A stretch of 41,146 bases of DNA, from the NCBI GenBank assembly GCA_020631375.1, contig JAHDHJ010000002.1, positions 7,889 to 49,034 of the forward strand, in the 5' to 3' direction. Source of the DNA: Saprospiraceae bacterium (GTDB lineage: Bacteria > Bacteroidota > Bacteroidia > Chitinophagales > Saprospiraceae). The translations under genes and the position numbers were made by a program. The notes under the pieces were generated by a model. That model saw only the letters and a list, made by a program, of their open reading frames with translations, was not told the DNA's origin and made no database searches. Shown here in pieces: positions 1 to 8,545 of the stretch (positions within the stretch are counted from its first letter, which is position 1; each line of letters starts with the position of its first letter).

Positions 1-7
1 TGTAAAC

Positions 8-835
8 TTATTCTATTACACCGACTTCTACAGCTTGGAGGATATCCTTTTTAGATTGGAATTCATGCATAAAAATGATGACATGGCAATTTGCCTCATT
101 CCAATCAGCAGGTAATGTCATACTAAAGGACTTTTCTCCCGTATCTCCAACATTAGTACCTTCGGAATACAAGTCTCCATCAAAATTAGTCATCATTGTC
201 CTTAATACATGTTTATGGGAATAATCATTTACTTTTCCATCAGGAGTAAGCTGGGTATCCAGTATATTGTTTTCAGTAATCATTGCAGAAATCCGAATAG
301 GTTCTGAAACAGTTTCATTAAAAGATATTTTTGCAGTTACTTCCAATAAACGAGAATCAGTATTATAGTTTTTTTCCAAAACCAAAGCCATTTTGGGCGA
401 TTCTTCTTTTTCTTGAGCGATATATCCAGCCCATTTATTTCTTTCTATTAGTATTTCAGATTCACTATCGAATTGCCTCCGATTAACAGATGCAGTAGGA
501 TAGCCTGCTGCAGGACCCAGTAAACTCTCTATGCCACTTCCCTCAGTAGTACGGAAATCATATGTGCTTTCCGAATAAGGCTCTGCAAAAAAACCAGCAT
601 GGATAGAAACTGCTATCAAACTCTCTCCATAAATCCCTAGGAGCGTTTCAATTTGTTCGCTCCCTTCCGGGCAATTTACACATCGTACACCTGTAAATTC
701 TTCAATAAGAACTATCCTGTCGGGGGGAGTAATTTCTGTAGAACCCAAAAGGTTGATAGATGGACCGACTTCTGTACAGCCAATCCATAATATAATCAAT
801 AAAAATAAGGGTAATAAAAAGGTGATTTTTTTCAT
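8..835 (-). CDS. Omp28-like thioredoxin-fold lipoprotein
   Basis: A 275-residue exported lipoprotein. The N-terminus is a hydrophobic signal ending in a lipobox-like IGC with Cys20, so the mature protein is probably lipid-anchored in the envelope. Just after comes EEFTGVRCVNCPEG, a thioredoxin-like segment with a CxxC pair (Cys52, Cys55), followed by a region on surface antigen-like Omp28 lines (AGYPTASVNRR). Bacteroidota Omp28-related proteins share this layout. The CxxC suggests a thiol-redox or thioredoxin-derived role, but the substrate is unknown. The start is an ATG at 835 directly before the signal peptide. It is apparently a single-gene unit. The assignment to the family is good; the biochemical function is not known. 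Confidence 0.75.
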   Translation of the reverse strand: MKKITFLLPLFLLIILWIGCTEVGPSINLLGSTEITPPDRIVLIEEFTGVRCVNCPEGSEQIETLLGIYGESLIAVSIHAGFFAEPYSESTYDFRTTEGSGIESLLGPAAGYPTASVNRRQFDSESEILIERNKWAGYIAQEKEESPKMALVLEKNYNTDSRLLEVTAKISFNETVSEPIRISAMITENNILDTQLTPDGKVNDYSHKHVLRTMMTNFDGDLYSEGTNVGDTGEKSFSMTLPADWNEANCHVIIFMHEFQSKKDILQAVEVGVIE

Positions 836-964
836 GTCAATTCCATATTTATGATAGCATAGAAAATGAGTTTATTGTTCATTCATTTCTTATGAACCCT
901 AAAAATATGAAATTGGCATGAATACAAAGTATAAAATGGCTTATTAGATTCAACTAAAGGTGAA

Positions 965-1429
965 TTATTTGAGTTCTTGACTTCTATTGTTCACTTGGGA
1001 TTCATAAATGTTTTCAAAAAAACAATATTTTCCCTGGGATTCTATGCCTACTGTAATGGTAGGAGACAGACTTTCATTCATCCCTCCCAAATAATCATGG
1101 AAGTAATTGATTACTACATGTAAGTCATAACAAAGATTTTTTAAACGTTCAATGCTCTTACTAGTATTGGGTAAAGGAGTATTCCGTTCGAGCAGTACTC
1201 TTTCCTCTGCCAAAATGCCCACGATATAATCCGTTACTTCTATTTCAGGAAGTTCTACTAATTGTTCTACAATGGCGAGGACATCATTTAAATTTTCTTT
1301 CTTAGCTTGTTGGGGCTTGGCAGCCCATTGTTTATAGATCTCATATAATGATTCACTGCTACTTGAATAATCTTTGGCATAAAATGCCTCTTTGGCAAAA
1401 TTGATTTTACTAACAATCATTAAATTCAT
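965..1429 (-). CDS. Small hypothetical protein, no recognised domain
   Basis: A 154-residue protein that I do not recognise. It has no signal peptide or membrane segment. It is mostly helical-looking and acidic in the middle (LPEIEVTDYIVGILAEERVL), with a C-terminal part carrying scattered aromatic residues and two cysteines. It could start at Met1 or at Met4 (MIVSKINF), three codons later. It stands alone between the Omp28-like lipoprotein gene (same strand, 129 bp downstream) and the divergent mechanosensitive-channel gene. The length and base composition resemble its neighbours, so it is probably a real cytoplasmic protein, but no function can be assigned. Confidence 0.55.
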   Translation of the reverse strand: MNLMIVSKINFAKEAFYAKDYSSSSESLYEIYKQWAAKPQQAKKENLNDVLAIVEQLVELPEIEVTDYIVGILAEERVLLERNTPLPNTSKSIERLKNLCYDLHVVINYFHDYLGGMNESLSPTITVGIESQGKYCFFENIYESQVNNRSQELK

Positions 1430-1603
1430 ATTTTGAAAGATGTGGAAATTGATTTTCTTGCAATATAAAACAAATGATTTTATTAAAACAAATTGATTTA
1501 AAGTAATGAAAAAATATTAACATTCCTTAGAGAAAAATAGTATCATTACACCTTCAATTACGTCTTAAGTTTAAATTGTTTTAAAACATTAAAAGAAAAC
1601 ACA

Positions 1604-2425
1604 ATGGAAGAGTTATTAGCTAATATCCCAGAAAGTTTGCAAGGGGATATTTTTGGAATGTTAAAGACCCTATTACTAGCTATTGCAGCTTTGGTTATCG
1701 GGTTTATGATTATTGGTTGGGTAGTGAAATTCATTAAGAATATCATGTCCAAAAACAATGTGGACAGAGATCTCCAACCCTTTTTGGCATCAATTGTAAG
1801 TGTGGGGTTGAAAGTAGCACTGATGATTGCTGTTGCAGGAATGTTCGGAGTAGAGACAACTTCGTTTGTTGCCATTATAGGAGCAATGGCATTTGCAGTA
1901 GGTATGGCATTACAAGGAAGTTTGGGGCATTTTGCTTCAGGTGTGCTTATACTTTTGTTTAAGCCATATAGGACTGGGGATCTAGTAGATATACAAGGTC
2001 ATGTAGGTGTTGTAGAAGAAATCCAGATTTTCAATACGGTATTGCTTACTCCTGACAATAAGAAAATAATTATTCCTAACGGTAATGTTACCAATGGTGC
2101 GATTACGAATATTTCGGGGCAAGGAGAAATAAAGGTAGTCATGTCATACGGTATCGGCTATTCTGATGATATTGATAAAGCAAAAGCGACTATTCAGCAA
2201 GTAGCCGACGCTTGCCCTCATGTATTGCATGATAAGGATGTAGATATTTTTGTGGAGGCATTGGGAGATAGTTCTGTGAATTTTGCGGTTAGACCTTGGG
2301 CCAAAAGCGAACATTATTGGGATGTGTTTTTCTATATGCATGAAAACATAAAGAAAGCATTTGATAAGGAAAATATCGGCATTCCATATCCTACAATGGA
2401 TTTGAATGTGACAAACCAAAACTAG
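1604..2425 (+). CDS. MscS-family small-conductance mechanosensitive channel
   Basis: A 273-residue inner-membrane channel of the minimal MscS type, which releases solutes when membrane tension rises after osmotic downshock. Three hydrophobic segments are visible at about residues 19-42, 61-83 and 87-119. The third carries the glycine/alanine-rich pore helix typical of MscS (AIIGAMAFAVGMALQGSLGHFASG), cited here only by its first and last motifs: AIIGAMAFAVG and QGSLGHF. The cytoplasmic beta domain follows (FKPYRTGDLVDIQGHVG, then PNGNVTNGAITN). The length matches the E. coli MscS class. The ATG at 1604 sits just before a short amphipathic N-terminus. It is followed by a strong terminator, so it is probably transcribed alone. 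Confidence 0.93.
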   Translation: MEELLANIPESLQGDIFGMLKTLLLAIAALVIGFMIIGWVVKFIKNIMSKNNVDRDLQPFLASIVSVGLKVALMIAVAGMFGVETTSFVAIIGAMAFAVGMALQGSLGHFASGVLILLFKPYRTGDLVDIQGHVGVVEEIQIFNTVLLTPDNKKIIIPNGNVTNGAITNISGQGEIKVVMSYGIGYSDDIDKAKATIQQVADACPHVLHDKDVDIFVEALGDSSVNFAVRPWAKSEHYWDVFFYMHENIKKAFDKENIGIPYPTMDLNVTNQN

Positions 2426-2446
2426 GAGTTAGAAAATTTCTTATCG

Positions 2447-2484
2447 AAAAGGAGTAGTCACCAGAGAGATGGCTGCTCCTTTTT
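2447..2484 (+). terminator. Rho-independent terminator after the MscS gene
   Basis: A 13-bp stem (two or three G-U pairs) pairs 2447-2459 with 2471-2483 around an 11-nt loop and ends in a T run. It lies 22 bp after the channel gene's stop codon. Confidence 0.75.
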
Positions 2485-2544
2485 GGTAAGAAACAATGTT
2501 GTTTTTTTAAAAGGAGTATTAAAAAAATCGGTTCAGAGGATGTT

Positions 2545-2552
2545 TAAATTTG
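2545..2552 (+). promoter_or_regulatory. Candidate -7 box (TAAATTTG) for the DUF6029 gene
   Basis: It matches the Bacteroidota -7 consensus TAnnTTTG and lies 112 bp upstream of the chosen start codon. No clear -33 TTG was found at the usual spacing, so this is only a candidate. Confidence 0.35.
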
Positions 2553-2664
2553 CTATTTACAATATTTAACTAAGACCTATTTTATTGGCTATCCATTTTT
2601 TTTGTTTAATATTGCCTTACTAGAACTAATAAAATATGTTTGTTTCCAATCCAGAATCAGAAAA

Positions 2665-4305
2665 ATGAAAAATCAATTTATCCGCTTCACATCTTTTCTT
2701 TTCTTCATCCTAACGGCTACATTTGTTAATGCTCAGGACTCGGGCGTTTTCTCCGGTAGCCTCGAACTCAATACGAATTTTTTCATCAGGGATTCTGCTA
2801 TCGGAGCAATTGGCACACGCCAATACGAAGACCAGTTCATAGGAGGGGAAGCTTGGCTAAACCTAAACTACAGTTACAAAGGTTTTGACTTTGGACTCCG
2901 ATTTGATGCTTATCAGAATTCTAACGTGCCAAATCCCGAGGGTTCTTATTCTGCACAAGGGATTGGTTTTTGGCAGATCCACAAAAAAGTGAACAAGCTT
3001 GATATTACAGCAGGGCATTTTTATGATCAAATCGGGACAGGAATCATTTTCAGGGCTTACGAACAACGTCCCCTATTCATTGACAACTCCATGATAGGAT
3101 TTAGATTGACTTATGACCTAATACAAAAGGATGCAGGCGATTTGAAAATAAAAGCTTTTTCGGGACGGCAAAAAAGCCCCTTTAATACGGATCGGGAAGA
3201 TATTATTTCCAGGGCTTATAAGCCATTTATCAAAGGTTTGGCCTTAGATGGATTTTGGTCAAATGAGGATGGTACGATTTCCCTTGCACCCGGGGTGGGC
3301 GTTGTAAACCGCACATTGGATGACGGGACAATGGATCTAATCGTAGCACAGATAAACACTTATTCTCCTATTGACAGCTTCATTCCTAAGTATAATGTAT
3401 ATGCTGCAACAATTTATAATACATTAAGTATTAAGAATTGGACATGGTATATAGAGGGAGCTTATAAGTCCAATGAAGCGATAGAAGACCCTTACCTTTC
3501 CAGGTTAGTAGATCGCAGCGGCTATGTTGCCTATACTTCATTGGGCTATTCCCAAAAAGGCTTTAGTGTCTCGGGTGAATTTAAGAGAACTGAAAATTTC
3601 TTATTGAGAGCAACTCCCTTAGCAAACAATCCCATAGGTAACATACATTTCCTCCCTCCAATGAATCCCCAAAACACATACAGACTCACTTCCAGATATA
3701 ATCCTGCTACGCAAGAAATAGGAGAAAATGCTTTTCTGTTCGATATAAGTTACTCTCCCAAAAAGCGATTGAATTTTAGTTTCAATTATAGTGATATTTA
3801 TGATTTGGAATTAGGGCGAAACTATTATAGGGAGGCCCATCTTATTGCAAGGTATAGGAAACCCAAAAAATATTCCTTAGTAGCTGGTTTCCAATATCAG
3901 AGGTATAACCAAGAACTTTATGAGGAAAAACCCAATGCCCCTATCGTTCATGCGAAAATAGTTTATGGTGATTATCTGCATAAATTCACCAAGAAAATTT
4001 CCTTAAGAGTTGAAGCCCAATATATGCATACAGAACAAGACTTGGGACAATGGGCATTTGCATTGGCAGAACTGAGTTTTTCTCCACATTGGATTATTAC
4101 TGTTTCTGACATGGTAAATGTTGCCCCTAACGGAGGAGGCAAAAAACAACATTACCCTACAGGATCTGTCGTATATAATTATAAATCAAGTAGATTCGGA
4201 CTTTCTTATATCAAACAAGTGGATGGAATAGTCTGCTCGGGAGGAATATGTAGGTACGAACCAGCATTCAGTGGTGTGAAATTTAACCTTACAACTACTT
4301 TTTAA
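2665..4305 (+). CDS. DUF6029-type outer-membrane beta-barrel protein
   Basis: A 546-residue exported protein. The reading frame is open from 2602, but the ATG at 2665 is preferred because it begins directly with a signal peptide (MKNQFIRFTSFLFF, cleavage near VNAQ, residue 24). The rest is rich in alternating aromatic and polar residues, as in transmembrane beta strands, and the last residue is a phenylalanine, typical of BAM-assembled barrels. Phrases such as GEAWLNLNYSYKGFDFGLRFDAYQ resemble the DUF6029 family of Bacteroidota. No catalytic motif is visible. It is likely a surface or porin-like protein of unknown substrate. The family name comes from memory of similar proteins; the outer-membrane barrel call is inference from composition. 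Confidence 0.7.
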   Translation: MKNQFIRFTSFLFFILTATFVNAQDSGVFSGSLELNTNFFIRDSAIGAIGTRQYEDQFIGGEAWLNLNYSYKGFDFGLRFDAYQNSNVPNPEGSYSAQGIGFWQIHKKVNKLDITAGHFYDQIGTGIIFRAYEQRPLFIDNSMIGFRLTYDLIQKDAGDLKIKAFSGRQKSPFNTDREDIISRAYKPFIKGLALDGFWSNEDGTISLAPGVGVVNRTLDDGTMDLIVAQINTYSPIDSFIPKYNVYAATIYNTLSIKNWTWYIEGAYKSNEAIEDPYLSRLVDRSGYVAYTSLGYSQKGFSVSGEFKRTENFLLRATPLANNPIGNIHFLPPMNPQNTYRLTSRYNPATQEIGENAFLFDISYSPKKRLNFSFNYSDIYDLELGRNYYREAHLIARYRKPKKYSLVAGFQYQRYNQELYEEKPNAPIVHAKIVYGDYLHKFTKKISLRVEAQYMHTEQDLGQWAFALAELSFSPHWIITVSDMVNVAPNGGGKKQHYPTGSVVYNYKSSRFGLSYIKQVDGIVCSGGICRYEPAFSGVKFNLTTTF

Positions 4306-4357
4306 TACCAAGAAAAATGATTATATTTATTTTTACTTAATATCATAAATTATAAAA

Positions 4358-5179
4358 ATGAAACAAATATTTACACTTTTTAGCTTTTTGTTTTTTGCAG
4401 CTTTCGCCAATGGGCAATGTACCCCTGACGCTACTGCTACTACTTGGGGATTGCACCCGGCACCTTCGATAGATATTACCGGGCTAGGTCCGGTACCCGA
4501 AATTCCAGCATGTATTGGGGAGGCATATTCTTATACACTTTCATTGGTTGTCCCTAGTAGTTTTGATATACCGGGGGTTGGATCATTAGGGGTGGATCAG
4601 GCGACTATTGTAGGGATTACCGGATTGCCAAGTGGCATGTCTTATAGTGAATGTAACCCTAGTTCTTGCATCTTCCCAGGAGGAGCGACAAGTTGCTTCA
4701 ACATTACGGGGACACCTGATGCTTCAAATACTCCGGGCAATTTCATTTTGCAAATTACTATTAATTTTGCAGGAACAGTAGGGGTTCTTCCAATTGACCA
4801 AGACCTTAGTTTCCCTCCACTAAGTTCATCTTTCAATCCACTAAGCCTGCCTTTAGACCCTTATGTGATTGAATTAAGAGCAGCGGGAGCATGTGCAGAT
4901 GCGGCTTATAATTTAGAAAACGAGATTAGTTTGGGGTCTAATGTTCCCAATCCTTTCAGAGGTATGACATCGATTGCTGTTACAGCAGAAAAAGGAGGAG
5001 ACTATGATTTTTCCGTTTACAATCTTTTAGGAGAAAAAATAAGTGGACAAACGCATAATTTCAGAACAGGAGAGAATACAATAGAATTTGATGGTTCTGC
5101 ATTAGCTAGTGGTGTTTATGTTTATACAATTAGCAATGAAAAAGGAAGTGTTTCTAAAAAAATGATTATCAATAATTAA
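4358..5179 (+). CDS. T9SS-sorted secreted protein with Ig-like putative domain
   Basis: A 273-residue secreted protein. It starts with a signal peptide (MKQIFTLFSFLFFAAFANGQ) and ends with a type IX secretion C-terminal domain of about 80 residues: NVPNPF, then VYNLLGEKI, then SGVYVYTI and a basic end (KKMIINN). Such domains direct cargo across the outer membrane and are removed or anchored to the surface. The middle contains GLPSGMSY and ITGTPDASNTPG, which fit a putative Ig fold (He_PIG-like), and several cysteines that could form disulfides. It follows the DUF6029 gene by 52 bp on the same strand and may be co-transcribed with it. The ligand is unknown. The stop codon lies inside a repeat shared with the ahcY 3' end. 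Confidence 0.85.
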   Translation: MKQIFTLFSFLFFAAFANGQCTPDATATTWGLHPAPSIDITGLGPVPEIPACIGEAYSYTLSLVVPSSFDIPGVGSLGVDQATIVGITGLPSGMSYSECNPSSCIFPGGATSCFNITGTPDASNTPGNFILQITINFAGTVGVLPIDQDLSFPPLSSSFNPLSLPLDPYVIELRAAGACADAAYNLENEISLGSNVPNPFRGMTSIAVTAEKGGDYDFSVYNLLGEKISGQTHNFRTGENTIEFDGSALASGVYVYTISNEKGSVSKKMIINN

Positions 5180-5212
5180 ATAGATGGCTAGATAATTAGA
5201 TTTAGAGATTTT
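5177..5212 (+). repeat. TAGAT-rich 3'-end repeat, copy 1
   Basis: This 36-bp stretch starts exactly at the TAA stop of the preceding T9SS gene. It matches 33 of 36 positions of the sequence that starts at the ahcY stop codon (16051-16089, opposite strand). Inside it the pentamer TAGAT recurs every 8 bp (TAGAT-GGC-TAGAT-AAT-TAGAT). It runs directly into the terminator. Confidence 0.7.
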
Positions 5213-5252
5213 AAAAAACCCTCATTCAGTCTTGGCTGAATGAGGGTTTTTT
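5213..5252. terminator. Bidirectional terminator between T9SS gene and gcvP
   Basis: A near-perfect hairpin: CCCTCATTCAG (5219-5229) pairs with CTGAATGAGGG (5236-5246), flanked by six A on the left and six T on the right. It therefore terminates in both directions and serves the two convergent genes. Confidence 0.92.
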
Positions 5253-5295
5253 AAAATGTTATTCACCGTAAAGCAAAATCGCAATCCTGCAAGGC

Positions 5296-8163
5296 TTAAT
5301 CTTCATATGCCTCTATCGGAGGACAAGTACAAATCAGATTTCTATCCCCGTGTGCATTATTTACCCTTGCTACTGATGCCCAGAATTTATAACCATCGTT
5401 TAGATAAGCTAAGGGGTAAGCTGCTTTCTTCCTTGTATACGGTAAAACCCAAGTGTCAGAAACGATTTCTGCCAAGGTATGGGGAGCATTCGTCAAGACA
5501 TTATTTTCCTTATATTCTTCATTGCTAGCTACTTCGTCAATTTCCTTTCTGATTTCCAACATTGCATCACAGAATCGATCCAATTCATCCTTATCCTCAC
5601 TTTCAGTAGGCTCAATCATAATTGTACCCGCAACAGGGAAAGATAATGTCGGAGCGTGGAAACCATAATCTATCAAGCGCTTCGCTACATCTTCAGCTCC
5701 GAGCTTGATTGCTTTCAAATGCCTCAAATCAATAATCAATTCATGTGCAGAACGCCCCATGTGTCCCAGATACAACACCTTATATGCTCCCTCCAATCTC
5801 GATTTGATATAATTGGCATTTAAAATCGCATATTTTGTTGAATTCATAACCCCTTTGGCTCCCAACATTCTAATGTAGGCATAAGGAATCAATAAGATAC
5901 TCGCACTACCGAATGGAGCAGAGGAAACCGCATGGATTCCTTCCTTTCCTCCTGTTTCACTATGGACATGATTAGGCAAGTAAGGTGCCAAAGAATCATT
6001 CACACAAATGGGTCCCATACCTGGTCCGCCACCGCCATGCGGAATAGCAAAAGTCTTATGCAAATTTAAATGACAAACATCCGCACCTATGGTAGCTGGA
6101 TTCGTCAAGCCGCATTGAGCATTCATATTCGCACCGTCCATATAGACTTTGCCTCCATATTCATGGATCGTATCGCAAATTTCTTTGATTTCTGTTTCAA
6201 AGACACCATGGGTGGATGGATAAGTTACCATCAGCGATGCAAGGTTGTCCTTGTGTTTTTCTGCTTTGGCTTTCAAATCTTCTACATCAATATTTCCTTC
6301 TGCATCACATTTTACAACCACAACCTTCATACCTGCCATGACCGCACTCGCCGGATTTGTTCCATGTGCCGAAGATGGGATAAGCGAAATATTTCTATGC
6401 TCTTCCCCATTAGCCAAATGATATGCCCTTATTGCCAATAGCCCTGCGTATTCTCCTTGTGCTCCAGAATTCGGTTGTAAGGAACAGGCAGTGAAACCGG
6501 TAATCACACAAAGGTATTCCTCAAGGGATTGAATCATTTTTTGATAGCCCAATGTTTGCTCCTTAGGAGCAAAAGGATGGATGTTGGCAAACTCAGACCA
6601 ACTTACAGGACGTAATTGTGTAGCTGCATTCAGTTTCATTGTACAGGAACCCAATGGAATCATAGAATGGGTCAATGACAAATCCTTGTTCTCAAGGCGT
6701 TTGATATACCGCATCATTTTTGTTTCCGTATGGTAATTATTGAATACAGGATGGGTCAGGTATTCACTGGCTCTGATTAGTTCGCTATCAAATTGATATT
6801 CAATATTTTCCTTGTTGGTTTGGATTTGGGTTTTGTTTCCGGTAAAAATTTCTACCAGTTCTTCAATATCTTCCAACAATACCGTTTCGTCCAGAGCAAT
6901 ACCTAAATGCCGGTTATCAATCTTCCTTAGATTGACACCTTTTTCTATTGCTTTATTATAAATGTTGTCACGTTGGGTAGTATTGGCACAATCTATTTTT
7001 AAAGTATCAAAAAATCCTTTGTTGGTATTTTCAAATCCTGCTTTGGATAAATGCTCTGCTAATATTCCAGCCTTGTAGTGGATGTTTTTGGCAATGGATC
7101 TGATTCCATCTTCTCCGTGATATGCAGCATACATGCCTGCCATTATTGCCAACAAAGCTTGGGCTGTGCAAATGTTTGAGGTGGCCTTGTCCCTTCGGAT
7201 ATGTTGCTCCCTTGTTTGCAAAGCCATTCTCAAAGCAGAATTTCCATGCCTATCAATGGAAAGTCCAATGATTCTTCCTGGGATTTGTCTTTTGAAATCT
7301 TCTTTGGTTGCAAAATATGCAGCATGTGGTCCTCCGAATCCCATAGGGATTCCCATTCGTTGGGTATTTCCTACGGCTGCATCAGCACCCCATTCTCCTG
7401 GAGGAGTAAGTATTGCCAAAGAAAGAATATCTGCTGCAACAGTAACATAAATGCCTGCTTCTTTAGCTTGTTTGGCTAGTTCGGTGTAATTTTCTACGGC
7501 GCCCTCTTCATTTGGGTATTGTAATAAGATGCCAAAGGCATTCCCATTCAAATCAAATGATTTCCAATCTTGAACGATTATTTCTATTCCCAAAGGTTCT
7601 GCCCTTGTCAATAGGATGTCTATGGTATGTCGATGTGTTTTGTCAGAAACAAGGAATTGATTGATTGTATTGCCTTTGTTCTTCTTGTTTTTCATCGCAA
7701 AAAACATGGTCATGGCTTCTGCAGCGGCAGTTCCCTCGTCCAAGAGAGAGGCATTAGCAATTGGCAATGCCGTAAGGTCGGAAACCATTGTTTGGAAGTT
7801 CAATAGGGCTTCCAGCCTTCCTTGGGAAATTTCTGCTTGATATGGAGTATATTGGGTGTACCAACCCGGATTTTCAAAGATATTCCGAAGTATGACCGAT
7901 GGAGTAATTGTTCCATAATAACCCATGCCAAGATATGTGCGATTTACCTTGTTTAATGCGGCAAGGGATTTTAATTCCCTAAGAAATTCGTATTCTGTTT
8001 GGGCAGGAGGGAGATCCAATTCTCCTTTTAAACGAATGTCTTTGGGGACAGTTTGGTCAATCAATTGATCCAAATTTTCCAGACCTATGACTTTTAGCAT
8101 TTCTTTTTCTTCATTTTTGGAAATGCCAATATGTCTTTTCTCAAATTTATCGTGATGCTTCAT
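5296..8163 (-). CDS. gcvP: Glycine dehydrogenase (decarboxylating), P-protein
   Basis: The PLP-dependent P-protein of the glycine cleavage system. It decarboxylates glycine and passes the aminomethyl group to the lipoyl arm of the H-protein, feeding one-carbon units to folate. The start is taken at the ATG at 8163 ([13 protein letters not shown], the usual family N-terminus), giving 955 residues, close to E. coli GcvP. The upstream in-frame extension to 8220 would reach back to the -7 box and is rejected. The PLP lysine lies in [16 protein letters not shown] (Lys703). Both halves of the fused N- and C-domain enzyme are present ([30 protein letters not shown]). The genes for the T- and H-proteins are not in this window. 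Confidence 0.97.
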   Translation of the reverse strand: MKHHDKFEKRHIGISKNEEKEMLKVIGLENLDQLIDQTVPKDIRLKGELDLPPAQTEYEFLRELKSLAALNKVNRTYLGMGYYGTITPSVILRNIFENPGWYTQYTPYQAEISQGRLEALLNFQTMVSDLTALPIANASLLDEGTAAAEAMTMFFAMKNKKNKGNTINQFLVSDKTHRHTIDILLTRAEPLGIEIIVQDWKSFDLNGNAFGILLQYPNEEGAVENYTELAKQAKEAGIYVTVAADILSLAILTPPGEWGADAAVGNTQRMGIPMGFGGPHAAYFATKEDFKRQIPGRIIGLSIDRHGNSALRMALQTREQHIRRDKATSNICTAQALLAIMAGMYAAYHGEDGIRSIAKNIHYKAGILAEHLSKAGFENTNKGFFDTLKIDCANTTQRDNIYNKAIEKGVNLRKIDNRHLGIALDETVLLEDIEELVEIFTGNKTQIQTNKENIEYQFDSELIRASEYLTHPVFNNYHTETKMMRYIKRLENKDLSLTHSMIPLGSCTMKLNAATQLRPVSWSEFANIHPFAPKEQTLGYQKMIQSLEEYLCVITGFTACSLQPNSGAQGEYAGLLAIRAYHLANGEEHRNISLIPSSAHGTNPASAVMAGMKVVVVKCDAEGNIDVEDLKAKAEKHKDNLASLMVTYPSTHGVFETEIKEICDTIHEYGGKVYMDGANMNAQCGLTNPATIGADVCHLNLHKTFAIPHGGGGPGMGPICVNDSLAPYLPNHVHSETGGKEGIHAVSSAPFGSASILLIPYAYIRMLGAKGVMNSTKYAILNANYIKSRLEGAYKVLYLGHMGRSAHELIIDLRHLKAIKLGAEDVAKRLIDYGFHAPTLSFPVAGTIMIEPTESEDKDELDRFCDAMLEIRKEIDEVASNEEYKENNVLTNAPHTLAEIVSDTWVLPYTRKKAAYPLAYLNDGYKFWASVARVNNAHGDRNLICTCPPIEAYED

Positions 8164-8217
8164 CTCACAGAATACAATTCGGTTTGTAATGAAAACCCGA
8201 AGGTTCGTTTTTCTTTG

Positions 8218-8225
8218 CAAAAGTA
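8218..8225 (-). promoter_or_regulatory. -7 box (TACTTTTG) for gcvP
   Basis: A match to TAnnTTTG on the minus strand. Transcription would begin near 8212, leaving a 5' leader of about 50 nt before the ATG at 8163. This supports the shorter gcvP start. No clear -33 element and no glycine-riboswitch core were seen. Confidence 0.55.
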
Positions 8226-8403
8226 CGAATAGAAATAGCTTAAATCATTTAAATTTTAAATTATTATCAATAGATGTTGATGAAGTGTTAGTTTGTCTGA
8301 ATATTAGCGAATCCCAATTGATTTGCCATTCATGGGTAAATGTTTATGGATTTGGATAGTTTTATGATTTATATGACTTTTTTCATGTGTAAAAAGTATA
8401 GAA

Positions 8404-8421
8404 TTGCGGTCTAAACCGCAA
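8404..8421. repeat. TTGCG palindrome, diverged copy
   Basis: A perfect 7-bp inverted repeat around CTAA. Its arm plus the following AACTT resembles the palindromes at 33681 and 38124 (TTGCG...CGCAACTT), although the loop is longer and the flank differs. Membership in the same family is tentative. Confidence 0.45.
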
Positions 8422-8436
8422 CTTAAACCAGATTAG

Positions 8437-8472
8437 TTTGGCTGATAAATGAGAAAAAGAGGTTTAGGTTTG
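8437..8472 (+). promoter_or_regulatory. Candidate promoter for the HD-PycTM gene
   Basis: TTTG at 8437-8440 and TAGGTTTG at 8465-8472 resemble the Bacteroidota -33 and -7 boxes, but their 24-nt spacing is slightly long. The -7 box is 73 bp before the start codon. Confidence 0.35.
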
Positions 8473-8545
8473 TCCAAAGCATTATATTAGCGGAAAATCT
8501 GCTTGCCAAAATTCATGGTGATTTATCAAAAGAGAATTTTTTAAG

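Larger units (their letters stand above)
8226..8545. other. 320-bp divergent intergenic region
   Basis: The region between the divergent gcvP and HD-PycTM genes. It holds a TTGCGGT-CTAA-ACCGCAA palindrome at 8404-8421 and a candidate promoter for the rightward gene at 8437-8472. Nothing else is recognisable. Confidence 0.6.

Noticed and set aside
8164-8220. Upstream N-terminal extension of gcvP
   Set aside because: It is not conserved-looking, and the promoter -7 box lies at its edge, so the transcript would start inside it.
8226-8545. Glycine riboswitch upstream of gcvP
   Set aside because: No tandem aptamer core or expected conserved segments were found in the leader; only a simple palindrome is present on the far side of the promoter.
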